A DNA stretch of 5,829 nt, from NCBI GenBank assembly GCA_023266415.1, contig JAHFQG010000077.1, forward strand, positions 1 through 5,829, written 5' to 3'. This document shows positions 1-5,829 of this stretch, piece by piece. Positions within the stretch are counted from its first letter, which is position 1, and every line of letters starts with the position of its first letter. Origin of the DNA: Francisellaceae bacterium (GTDB lineage: Bacteria > Pseudomonadota > Gammaproteobacteria > Berkiellales > Berkiellaceae). The notes under the pieces were generated by a model. That model was not told the DNA's origin. It did no database searches and saw only the letters and a program-made list of their open reading frames with translations. Position numbers and translations under genes: made by a program.

Positions 1-738
1 CAGCTGACTCCATAAATGCGGCGGAATACTGATATAAGCTCGATCTATGCACCCTTCAGCAACCAGCCGTCGAACCACTTGGGTACATACCACTAAGTGA
101 GCTAAAATTTCTGAAAGCCTTGACCCAGGGTAAATGACAACATGTGTACACTGGTTATCCTGAGCCCCGACCGGAGCCTGTCCCGGCGGAGGCCGGGACA
201 GGGGCTTAAAAGAAAGCCAAGGACTTTTTAAAAGAATGCATGGCAGATCCAATTTTTTGAAATATTGATATTCATAATGATAGACGGTTACCAACTGATC
301 TACATATTTTCGAATCCACTCAAGACGTGAGGGCCTAGAAGCCCAAATTTTAGGTGGCGCTAAATACACCACTCGAAGATTGGGGTTCTTATGCTTCAGA
401 TAACTGACCAGACGCATATGAAAGGAAGGAAAATCCACAACCAAGATGCCCTCGATATCTTGAGACAACAGGGCATCTCCCAATAATCGACATATTCTTT
501 TTAATCGGAAAAATCGAACCAAAAAACCAAACACACCAATAGCCCCATAGCCTTTCAAAATCTCTTCCGCCACTAGAACGGTTTGATTTAATAGGGAGCT
601 GTAACAGCGCTGCGGCAAACCCACCCACTGAATGGACATGCCGGTATTTTGAATAAACGATTCCGCCAATTGATCTGCACTGAGTTCAAAAGAAGACACA
701 GCCCATTTGGGTTTTAGATGTAAGTATTGATTTATCAT
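1..738 (-). CDS. lpxB: Lipid-A-disaccharide synthase (LpxB), divergent; 3' end cut by window edge
   Basis: LpxB is a peripheral inner-membrane GT-B glycosyltransferase (family GT19). It joins UDP-2,3-diacylglucosamine and lipid X to give the disaccharide backbone of lipid A. The frame is open for 246 codons from the ATG at 736-738 to the left edge; roughly the last third is missing. What supports the call: ILVVDFPSF around Asp102 matches the IDAPDF segment of E. coli LpxB with its catalytic Asp98; VVYLAPPKIWASR (about 123-135) matches HYVSPSVWAWR; YPGSR ending at Arg207 matches LLPGSR with the essential Arg near 201. Spacing between these landmarks is also nearly the same. Oddities: the N-terminal GETSGD signature is FELSAD (17-22), the usual FIGH motif after the first domain reads CILLKSP, and residues about 178-193 are encoded by a GC-rich palindromic repeat. 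The chosen ATG puts the signature Glu at residue 18, close to 15 in E. coli, but its ribosome binding site is weak. No stop codon or frameshift is seen, so it is called a gene rather than a pseudogene. Confidence 0.85.
   Translation of the reverse strand, partial: MINQYLHLKPKWAVSSFELSADQLAESFIQNTGMSIQWVGLPQRCYSSLLNQTVLVAEEILKGYGAIGVFGFLVRFFRLKRICRLLGDALLSQDIEGILVVDFPSFHMRLVSYLKHKNPNLRVVYLAPPKIWASRPSRLEWIRKYVDQLVTVYHYEYQYFKKLDLPCILLKSPWLSFKPLSRPPPGQAPVGAQDNQCTHVVIYPGSRLSEILAHLVVCTQVVRRLVAEGCIDRAYISIPPHLWSQL
161..206. repeat. GC-rich palindromic repeat inside the lpxB frame
   Basis: Two perfect 11-base arms, CCTGTCCCGGC (177-187) and GCCGGGACAGG (192-202), enclose a 4-base loop. The outer bases AGCC (163-166) and GGCT (203-206) can extend the stem around a one-sided bulge. 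The GC content is far above that of the surrounding lpxB sequence. The form resembles REP-type intergenic repeats with a CCCGGC-GGAG-GCCGGG core that occur in many copies in some proteobacterial genomes, though copy number cannot be judged here. Read on the minus strand in the lpxB frame it encodes KPLSRPPPGQAPVGAQ (about residues 178-193), with no stop, at the junction between the two domains. The inverted repeat is directly visible; its being a dispersed mobile repeat is inference. Confidence 0.75.
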
Positions 739-748
739 CTCTGCGTTC

Positions 749-876
749 TGGACTGTTACCAAAGTGTCATCTGCTGCGTTGCCCCGGCTTGGCCACTCGC
801 TGCGGCGTGCTACGGTGCACGCCTCACTCGGGCCAAGCCGGTAACGCCTTGCATCTGGCACTTTGGTAACAGTCCA
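749..876. repeat. 128-base near-palindromic element between fabZ and lpxB
   Basis: The outer arms are perfect 18-base inverted repeats: TGGACTGTTACCAAAGTG (749-766) and its complement (859-876). Inside lies an imperfect stretch. Then come a second perfect pair, CCGGCTTGGCC (784-794) and GGCCAAGCCGG (831-841), and a near-perfect apex, GCGGCGTGC (802-810) with GCACGCCTC (817-825), around a short loop. The transcript could fold into one long hairpin. The element fills most of the 159-base gap between fabZ and lpxB and is much richer in GC than its surroundings. No transposase gene and no clear target-site duplication are seen next to it. There is no T-run after it on the minus strand, so it is not a standard intrinsic terminator. 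It looks like a miniature palindromic repeat of unknown family, and all six bases of TGCGTT also occur just outside its left end. Confidence 0.85.
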
Positions 877-897
877 TATTTAGCGGCAGCCCAAGTA

Positions 898-1395
898 CTA
901 TTTTAATTCTAAGTAGGCCATGAATCTTCCCTCACAAATACGCCTTTGGGTGGAACGTTCATCAATAGTGGTATTCATGGTATAAAACCTGCCTTTCTCT
1001 GATGCCACCACACAATGAATATCTAAAACATCCCCTGGGCGTGCCATTGAACGGAAGGAACATTCCATAATTTTACTTAGAAAAACCTGTGGCTTTCGCT
1101 TTTGTAATACCTCCAGTGGCAGTACAAAAATACTGCTTTGAGCCATCATTTCTACCAACATCACACCAGGAACCACTGCAAGATGAGGAAAATGCCCTTG
1201 AAGCATATGCTCGTTCCCAGTGATACATTTCATGGCATGTACTGCGACATTAATTTTGCTATCCGGGCTGGAAGCTTTCGACCGATCTACAGAAATCACT
1301 CGGTCTATAAATAAAAAAGGATACCGATGAGGAAGATATTCCTTAATCTGCTCCCAATCATACAAATAATCTCGGTCTTTTATGACTACACTCAT
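898..1395 (-). CDS. fabZ: 3-hydroxyacyl-ACP dehydratase FabZ
   Basis: FabZ is a cytoplasmic hot-dog-fold enzyme that dehydrates (3R)-hydroxyacyl-ACP to trans-2-enoyl-ACP. It competes with LpxA and LpxD for the same hydroxyacyl-ACP pool, which is why it sits among lpx genes. The 165-residue protein has the N-terminal LPHRYPFLFIDRV motif (21-33) and the active-site block QGHFPHLAVVPGVMLVEMMAQ. In that block His68 and Glu82 have the 14-residue spacing of the catalytic pair (His54 and Glu68 in E. coli). It is slightly longer than E. coli FabZ (151), with extra residues around 37-50. The ATG at 1393-1395 overlaps the lpxD TGA as ATGA. There is no strong Shine-Dalgarno sequence, which suggests translational coupling to lpxD. 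The stop is TAG at 898-900. A FabA-type enzyme is less likely given the length and the HRYPFL motif. Confidence 0.95.
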   Translation of the reverse strand: MSVVIKDRDYLYDWEQIKEYLPHRYPFLFIDRVISVDRSKASSPDSKINVAVHAMKCITGNEHMLQGHFPHLAVVPGVMLVEMMAQSSIFVLPLEVLQKRKPQVFLSKIMECSFRSMARPGDVLDIHCVVASEKGRFYTMNTTIDERSTQRRICEGRFMAYLELK

Positions 1396-2510
1396 GTTGA
1401 CCCGTGCTCTAACTCCACACTATCCCCATGAGATTTGGATAAATTCAACCTATCTCGAAGTTGCTCAACCTCACGTTCCAACTCCTGAACCCGTTTCATA
1501 AGTTGGGGGAGCTTCCTGAAAGCTGATTGTTGTTTTAAATACTCCGTTAATGGTGCAGCCGGATATCCCTTTAACAAAGTCCGCGGCTTCATCCAGTCTT
1601 TGATTACGCCCGTCATCGCTGTCACCGTCACATCGTCTGTTACTTGAACATGATCCTTAATGCCTGCCAAAGCACCAATCGTTACCCGATTACCCACCTT
1701 GGAAGAACCTGTAAGTCCACTCTGAGAACACATAATAAAGTCTTCCCCGGCCTGAGCATTGTGTCCGACTTGAGTAAGATTATCTAGGTAAGCACGTGCT
1801 CCCAACTGCGTTTCTCCAAAGGTGCCACGATCCATGGTGGTATTACATCCAATTCTGGACTGAGGACCAATGACGATTTGTCCCAATTGAGGAATACGGG
1901 TATTTTTTCCATCTCGATTTCTCAACACCCCAAATCCCTGACTGCCAATCACGGCACCCGGCATCACACGACACCCCGCACCCATTTTGGTATAGGCCAA
2001 AATACTGGCCCCCACACCTATCACACAATTCTGCTCAATTTTGGCATGACACCCCACATATACATACGCCAGCAAGGAAGTACTCACACCAATGGACGCA
2101 CCTTTGCGCACCACACAATAGGGCCCTACAGACGCACTTGAATGTACTTGTGCCCCTTTCTCTACAATGGCGGTAGAGTGGATGCCCGCTTCCGACCAGC
2201 GCTCATCTTCCCCAAACCGTTCCTGCTCCAACACTGTCGCCAAACCGCCCAACACAGACAAGGGATCTGGTGTATGCCAAATACATCCCGAAAATTCCTC
2301 TTGAGCGTAGGGGAACTCTTCAATATTGGTGATCAACACCGCAGCCGAACACTGCTTGAGAAGAGAACGATACCGATGGTCTACCAAAAAAGAGGCCTCT
2401 TGAGATAAAGCACCATCCAGCTGATTCAAGCCGGAGATCTGCCTTACATTTCCCTTAACACATTGGAGAGAAGAAAATTTCTCTCGAAGAAAATCAAATG
2501 TAATAACCAT
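1392..2510 (-). CDS. lpxD: UDP-3-O-acylglucosamine N-acyltransferase LpxD
   Basis: LpxD is a cytoplasmic homotrimer that transfers an (R)-3-hydroxyacyl chain from ACP to the 2-amino group of UDP-3-O-acylglucosamine, the third step of lipid A synthesis. The 372-residue protein has the family's three parts. First is an N-terminal uridine-binding domain (about 1-100), including FLVDHRYRSLL. Next is a left-handed beta-helix of hexapeptide repeats (about 108-305), containing GAVIGSQGFG, RIPQLGQIVIG and NTTMDRG. Last is a C-terminal helical region, GYPAAP then KLPQLMKRVQELEREVEQL, with coiled-coil character. The catalytic His is His250 in QVGHNAQAGE (His239 in E. coli). The protein is somewhat longer than E. 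coli LpxD (341), mostly through the C-terminal tail. The ATG lies 3 bases after the skp stop codon and the gene overlaps fabZ by 4 bases. It is intact, with no missing key residue. Confidence 0.97.
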   Translation of the reverse strand: MVITFDFLREKFSSLQCVKGNVRQISGLNQLDGALSQEASFLVDHRYRSLLKQCSAAVLITNIEEFPYAQEEFSGCIWHTPDPLSVLGGLATVLEQERFGEDERWSEAGIHSTAIVEKGAQVHSSASVGPYCVVRKGASIGVSTSLLAYVYVGCHAKIEQNCVIGVGASILAYTKMGAGCRVMPGAVIGSQGFGVLRNRDGKNTRIPQLGQIVIGPQSRIGCNTTMDRGTFGETQLGARAYLDNLTQVGHNAQAGEDFIMCSQSGLTGSSKVGNRVTIGALAGIKDHVQVTDDVTVTAMTGVIKDWMKPRTLLKGYPAAPLTEYLKQQSAFRKLPQLMKRVQELEREVEQLRDRLNLSKSHGDSVELEHGST

Positions 2511-2513
2511 GAG

Positions 2514-3074
2514 CTAATTTTTCTTATCTGATTTGACTGTCTTACCGCCAAACGTTTTCTCATAATCCAAGGTCGTTTCGTCTGTGATGTCTTGAGCATT
2601 AGCGGTGTATAATACGCCCGATGAATTCTTTTCGAGAACTAAGTCAAATCTTTTTTGTTGGGCAATTTTAGTAACGACCGCCTTAATATCCAACAGAACA
2701 GGCTGCATCAGTTCCACCTGCCTTCGTTGCATATCTCCATCTGCTTGGCCGATCATTTTTTGAAATTCAAACATTTCTTTCTCTAACTTTTTTTGTTCTT
2801 CTAATTTTTTGGTTGGACTCCACACCAATGAATTTTTATCGAAGTCTTCCTTTTTAGTTTTCAAACTATCCTGGTTGGACTGAATCAACTTCTGTCTGGC
2901 CTTCATCTCTTCTTCTAAAATTTGCTTTATGCGCTTGCCCCCTGAAATATTCGATAGCACCCGTTGAACATCAATGGTGGCAATCTTAAATTCCGTATTG
3001 GCAAAAAGCTGAGAGGTATAAGATAAAAATATTAATAATATTAATGAATTATATATAAAAAATGTCTTTTTCAT
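2514..3074 (-). CDS. skp: Periplasmic chaperone, OmpH/Skp family
   Basis: Skp-family proteins form jellyfish-shaped trimers in the periplasm. They hold unfolded outer-membrane proteins after Sec export and deliver them to the BAM complex. The 186-residue product starts with a signal peptide: MKKT, then a hydrophobic stretch to about residue 24, with likely cleavage after Ala25 in QLFA-NT. The mature part begins with the family motif KIATIDVQRVLSNISGGKR. It continues as a long, charged, Lys/Glu/Gln-rich helical region (about 45-125), which would form the tentacles. It ends with the body segment FDLVLEKNSSGVLYTA and the DITDETTLDYEK stretch typical of OmpH. A Lys-rich tail follows. The start has a good ribosome binding site. 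The gene lies 37 bases after bamA and 3 before lpxD, the usual place for this family. The 5' end is markedly AT-rich. Sequence conservation in the family is low, so the call rests on motif, architecture and position together. Confidence 0.93.
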   Translation of the reverse strand: MKKTFFIYNSLILLIFLSYTSQLFANTEFKIATIDVQRVLSNISGGKRIKQILEEEMKARQKLIQSNQDSLKTKKEDFDKNSLVWSPTKKLEEQKKLEKEMFEFQKMIGQADGDMQRRQVELMQPVLLDIKAVVTKIAQQKRFDLVLEKNSSGVLYTANAQDITDETTLDYEKTFGGKTVKSDKKN

Positions 3075-3083
3075 AACGTCAAT

Positions 3084-3092
3084 CCCTTCCTT
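3084..3092 (-). promoter_or_regulatory. Ribosome binding site of skp
   Basis: AAGGAAGGG on the minus strand ends 9 bases before the ATG at 3072-3074. It is the strongest Shine-Dalgarno-like sequence in the window. It supports the chosen start and independent initiation of skp after the 37-base gap from bamA. Confidence 0.7.
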
Positions 3093-3111
3093 CGAACAAC
3101 TGTATCATTTC

Positions 3112-5517
3112 TCAGAAGGTGGGAGCAATGGCAAACTGGGCATCCACCGTAGGTTCACCCATGGGCCGAATCAACGGATACCCGAATTCAAATCGCAAAG
3201 GTCCAATGGGCGACCACCACCGAATACCCCATCCCAACGACATTCGCATCAAAGGCGCAGGTAAATAGGTATGATCCAGGTCTGTAGCCGTCTGCGCCCC
3301 ACCTCCCGGGAATCGGTCAAAGGCGGTACCGGCATCTAAAAATGTGACTAAGGATATACCCAGAGTCGGAATGACAGGGTATTCCAACTCTGTGTTAGAC
3401 ACCAATTGATAGCGCCCACCCACGTTAAAGGGAATTAACTTGGCATCACCTGTGTCGGAACAGAAAAATCGGGGGGTATTTTGAGTATTGAATACTGGCT
3501 GACCTTTATCATCCTTTAAAGTGGGCTCTGCACACACCATCGGTCCCACACTCCCGGGACGATAACCACGCAAGTCATAGATCCCACCCAACACAAACCG
3601 CTCACTGACTGGGATAGGATATCCAAACACAGGAAAAACAGATCCTCCACTTAAGTTGTTTCGATATACCAATCCCAAAAACAAGGGAACGTACCATCTG
3701 ACATTACCCAACAGCTTAAGAAAGTGTAACGCACCGCTCAGACCTGCCAACTCAGCACTGGTAAAAGCATAAAATCCTTCTGTAGGGCGCATACGATTAT
3801 TACGAGTATCAAAAGCATATGAAAGTGCGCTGGCACTTAGCCATCCTTCATTGTCATCTCTTCGAATCAAATTCTCGTTAAATATTTGATCCAACCACAC
3901 TCGCTCTACTTTGTGCGTCAAAGTCACAATCATGTCGTCATTAAGCGGGCGACCAAAGCTAACATTGGCTCCCAATTTTCGTTCAACAAAACTGAGTCCC
4001 ACATTGGAATAAACACCTCTGTCTAAATAATACAGCGCTGTACCGAATCGAATATTGTAGTCAAACATGTAGGGCTCATCCCAAGTCAATTGAAAGCGAC
4101 TACGACTGCCAGCCAACTGGGCATAAAACTGTATTTTCTGCCCCGTGCCCAAAAAGTTGTCTTGAGCCACTTGACCTTGGGCCAAAAATCCATCCTGTGA
4201 AGAAAACCCAGCACCCACCATCAAGGTCCCTGTGGGTTTTTCCTCTACCTCCACCACCAAATCCATTTCAGATGGATCATTAGGATTGACTTGTTCCTTA
4301 AAAATCACTTTTCCAAAATAACCTGTTCGATCCAGATTTCTCCGACTGGTCTTGACTTTGGTGCTACCGTACATATCTCCTTCAAATATCCTCATCTCAC
4401 GTCTGAGCACCTTGTCGTACGTCTTGGTATTCCCAGAAAACAAAATATGCTGGATATGCATTTTGTTTCCTTTTTCAAAGTCAAATCGAATATCCACTCG
4501 ACGGGGCTGTTCATCATGAACGGTGGTTTGAGGAATGACATTGGTAAAGGCATATCCCAAATCACCATACATATCGCCCAATCGGTCCATCTCTTTTTGC
4601 AGAATAGAACTCCGAAATAATTCACCGGTTAGCACATGGCTACTGCGACGAAGTTCATCTGCCGTAAAAATTAAATCTCCCCCAAAAGAAATTTCTCCAA
4701 AGTCGTATTTCTCACCCTCTTCTACTGTGAAGTGCATGGTGACCCATCGCTTGTCAGGGCTGATAAAAACTTGAGGATTTTTGACTTGAATCTTGACGTA
4801 ACCATGATCCAAATACCACAGCCGCAAGACCTGAACATCTTGCTCAAACATCAACTCGTGATATCTTCCCGCAGAAGTCGCCCAACTCATGGCATTGCCT
4901 TCTTTGGATTGGAGAACGCCTTTGAGCTCTGAGTCCGAAAACTTTTCATTTCCAAAAATATAAATTTTGCGAATTCGGATCTGTTCGTGCTCTTGAACTT
5001 CAATCTCTAACTTGACTTCATTGGGTTGGTCTAAAGGCACAAACTTGGTGCTAAGCTGAGCCAAGTAATAACCTTTCTCCTTATATTTCTCTCTTAATTT
5101 CTCTAGGCTACGAGTAATTTTCTGGGCAGAGGCAACTTCGTAAACTTTTAGAGACATGTCGCCAAGCATATCTTCGGTTTTGTAATTATCATTTCCTGAA
5201 ATGGTAATTTCACGTACCACGGGCAGTTCATGAACCACATAAGTTAATTTGACTCCTTTGGGAGTAGATTTTTTCTCTACCTGAATTCGATCAAAATAGC
5301 CCATTTGATATAGATTTTTAATATCCTCAGCAATAGCCTTAAGCGAGAATTTCTCTCCAGATTTTTGGGAAATCTTATTTAAAATGGCATCGGATCCAAT
5401 CCGGTCATTACCTCTGACTTGGGCATCCTCGACGTCAATAGTCTGAGCAGAAAAAGCAGCTATCTGTGGTAGAAGGCAAACTCCAACAGTAAAAAAAAGA
5501 GTTTTGAAGAGATTCAC
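3112..5517 (-). CDS. bamA: Outer-membrane protein assembly factor BamA (Omp85)
   Basis: BamA is the central subunit of the BAM complex, which folds and inserts beta-barrel proteins into the outer membrane. The 801-residue product starts with a signal peptide (likely cleavage after Ala24, AFSA-QT). Five POTRA domains follow at about 25-98, 99-178, 179-269, 270-350 and 351-428; three of their beta-strands contain FGN, SGN or SGND motifs. The 16-strand barrel runs from about 430 to 801 and opens with TLMVGAGFSSQDGF. The conserved loop-6 motif (VRGF in E. coli) is LRGY at 649-652, within GGIYDLRGYRPGSVGP. Two cysteines follow in the same loop (Cys662, Cys686), a possible disulfide like that in E. 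coli loop 6. The chain ends in Phe, as usual for barrel proteins. The start codon is GTG (5515-5517), only 2 bases after the upstream TAA. It is supported by the signal peptide that follows directly and a TAAGG 8 bases upstream. Full length matches the family (about 810 in E. coli). Confidence 0.98.
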   Translation of the reverse strand: MNLFKTLFFTVGVCLLPQIAAFSAQTIDVEDAQVRGNDRIGSDAILNKISQKSGEKFSLKAIAEDIKNLYQMGYFDRIQVEKKSTPKGVKLTYVVHELPVVREITISGNDNYKTEDMLGDMSLKVYEVASAQKITRSLEKLREKYKEKGYYLAQLSTKFVPLDQPNEVKLEIEVQEHEQIRIRKIYIFGNEKFSDSELKGVLQSKEGNAMSWATSAGRYHELMFEQDVQVLRLWYLDHGYVKIQVKNPQVFISPDKRWVTMHFTVEEGEKYDFGEISFGGDLIFTADELRRSSHVLTGELFRSSILQKEMDRLGDMYGDLGYAFTNVIPQTTVHDEQPRRVDIRFDFEKGNKMHIQHILFSGNTKTYDKVLRREMRIFEGDMYGSTKVKTSRRNLDRTGYFGKVIFKEQVNPNDPSEMDLVVEVEEKPTGTLMVGAGFSSQDGFLAQGQVAQDNFLGTGQKIQFYAQLAGSRSRFQLTWDEPYMFDYNIRFGTALYYLDRGVYSNVGLSFVERKLGANVSFGRPLNDDMIVTLTHKVERVWLDQIFNENLIRRDDNEGWLSASALSYAFDTRNNRMRPTEGFYAFTSAELAGLSGALHFLKLLGNVRWYVPLFLGLVYRNNLSGGSVFPVFGYPIPVSERFVLGGIYDLRGYRPGSVGPMVCAEPTLKDDKGQPVFNTQNTPRFFCSDTGDAKLIPFNVGGRYQLVSNTELEYPVIPTLGISLVTFLDAGTAFDRFPGGGAQTATDLDHTYLPAPLMRMSLGWGIRWWSPIGPLRFEFGYPLIRPMGEPTVDAQFAIAPTF

Positions 5518-5519
5518 GC

Positions 5520-5829
5520 TTATGGCCTTATATTTGAGTCCAAGAATAAACGACCTTCTTCCAATTTGTAGACGGTATCATAATACCCCAACAACAAAAA
5601 ATCATGGGTCACCGAAATCAATGTGGCCTTAAACGCTTCACAGCTAGACAAAAGCAGCCTCATCATCTCATCTTTTAAACTGGGATCTAAATTACCTGTC
5701 ACTTCATCCGCCAAGATTAAGTCGGGCGTATTGATTAAAGCTCGGCATAAGGCAACCCGCTGACGCTCTCCTCCCGAAAGCTGGCGAGGATAAAATTGCG
5801 CTCGCCCCAAAAGCCCGGTTAACTCCAAA
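5520..5829 (-). CDS. lolD: ABC transporter ATPase, probably LolD; 5' end cut by window edge
   Basis: Only the last 102 residues are present. The frame continues past the right edge, and the TTG at the edge is an internal Leu codon rather than a start. Visible ABC ATPase motifs in order: signature LSGGERQRVALCRAL (17-31 of the fragment), Walker B LILADEVTGNLD (37-48) with the catalytic Glu42, and the switch histidine in SVTHD (His75). The sequence belongs to the LolD/MacB/FtsE group. LolD is the cytoplasmic ATPase that drives LolCE extraction of mature lipoproteins from the inner membrane and their hand-over to LolA. The choice of LolD rests on its position directly before bamA, an arrangement known in Deltaproteobacteria-type genomes; FtsE or a MacB-type exporter ATPase cannot be excluded without the missing half and the upstream gene. 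The Walker B region has Val43 where the usual sequence is ADEPTGNLD. The gene ends in TAA 2 bases before bamA. Confidence 0.8.
   Translation of the reverse strand, partial: LELTGLLGRAQFYPRQLSGGERQRVALCRALINTPDLILADEVTGNLDPSLKDEMMRLLLSSCEAFKATLISVTHDFLLLGYYDTVYKLEEGRLFLDSNIRP
5526..5530 (-). promoter_or_regulatory. Ribosome binding site of bamA (supports GTG start)
   Basis: TAAGG on the minus strand lies 8 bases before the GTG at 5515-5517, inside the last codons of the upstream ATPase gene. It is short, but its position fits the GTG start that yields a complete signal peptide. With the 2-base gap it suggests coupled translation of the two genes. Confidence 0.5.

Noticed and set aside
389..628. 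Minus-strand 79-codon open frame
   Set aside because: It lies in a different frame inside the recognisable LpxB coding sequence, has no known motif, and is a shadow.
1..738. lpxB called as a pseudogene
   Set aside because: The frame is open for all 246 visible codons and key residues remain at the right spacing; only the motif divergence and the repeat hint at decay.
749..876. Palindrome read as an intrinsic terminator after fabZ
   Set aside because: No run of T follows the hairpin on the minus strand, the stem is much longer than a usual terminator, and an operon gene continues right after it.
749..876. Palindrome as an insertion sequence or small RNA gene
   Set aside because: No transposase frame, no clear target-site duplication, and no promoter or known RNA family feature could be recognised; it was kept only as a repeat.
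1878..2408. Two plus-strand open frames of 87 and 88 codons, back to back
   Set aside because: Both are antisense to the hexapeptide-repeat and N-terminal parts of lpxD; His/Thr/Arg-rich composition reflects the complementary strand and there is no family motif.
4291..4932. Several open frames of 66-109 codons on both strands within bamA
   Set aside because: All are shadows of the POTRA-coding part of bamA, which has a continuous, clearly recognised frame.

Overview
The window is part of a Gram-negative envelope-biogenesis operon. All genes read on the minus strand, so transcription runs from the right edge to the left. In that order they are: the 3' end of an ABC-transporter ATPase, best read as lolD; bamA; an ompH/skp-family chaperone gene; lpxD; fabZ; and the 5' part of a divergent lpxB that runs off the left edge. 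Spacing is tight: 2 bases lolD-bamA, 37 bases bamA-skp, 3 bases skp-lpxD, and a 4-base ATGA overlap lpxD-fabZ. This supports one transcription unit. No promoter or terminator could be identified, and the operon seems to begin and end outside the window.

The genes cover three linked tasks of outer-membrane construction. LolD powers release of lipoproteins from the inner membrane. Skp and BamA chaperone and insert beta-barrel proteins. LpxD, FabZ and LpxB supply and join the acyl chains and sugars of lipid A. A lolD-bamA-ompH-lpxD-fabZ order is, from general knowledge, more like Deltaproteobacteria-type or Bdellovibrio-type genomes than enterobacteria, where rseP precedes bamA. Base composition is moderate and codon use varies. 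The taxon cannot be fixed from the sequence alone.

The unusual part is the left end. lpxA, which normally lies between fabZ and lpxB, is absent. In its place is a 159-base gap filled mostly by a 128-base GC-rich near-palindrome with perfect 18-base terminal inverted repeats (749-876). The following lpxB frame (738 to 1, no stop codons) keeps its key Asp and PGSR motifs but has lost the usual GExSGD signature. It also carries a second, different GC-rich palindromic repeat in frame (about 161-206), at the linker between its two Rossmann domains. The lpxB reading frame is also open through the whole upstream palindrome. Together these suggest a genome with dispersed palindromic elements that invade gene borders and coding sequence, comparable in behaviour to Rickettsia palindromic elements. 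No homology to those is claimed.
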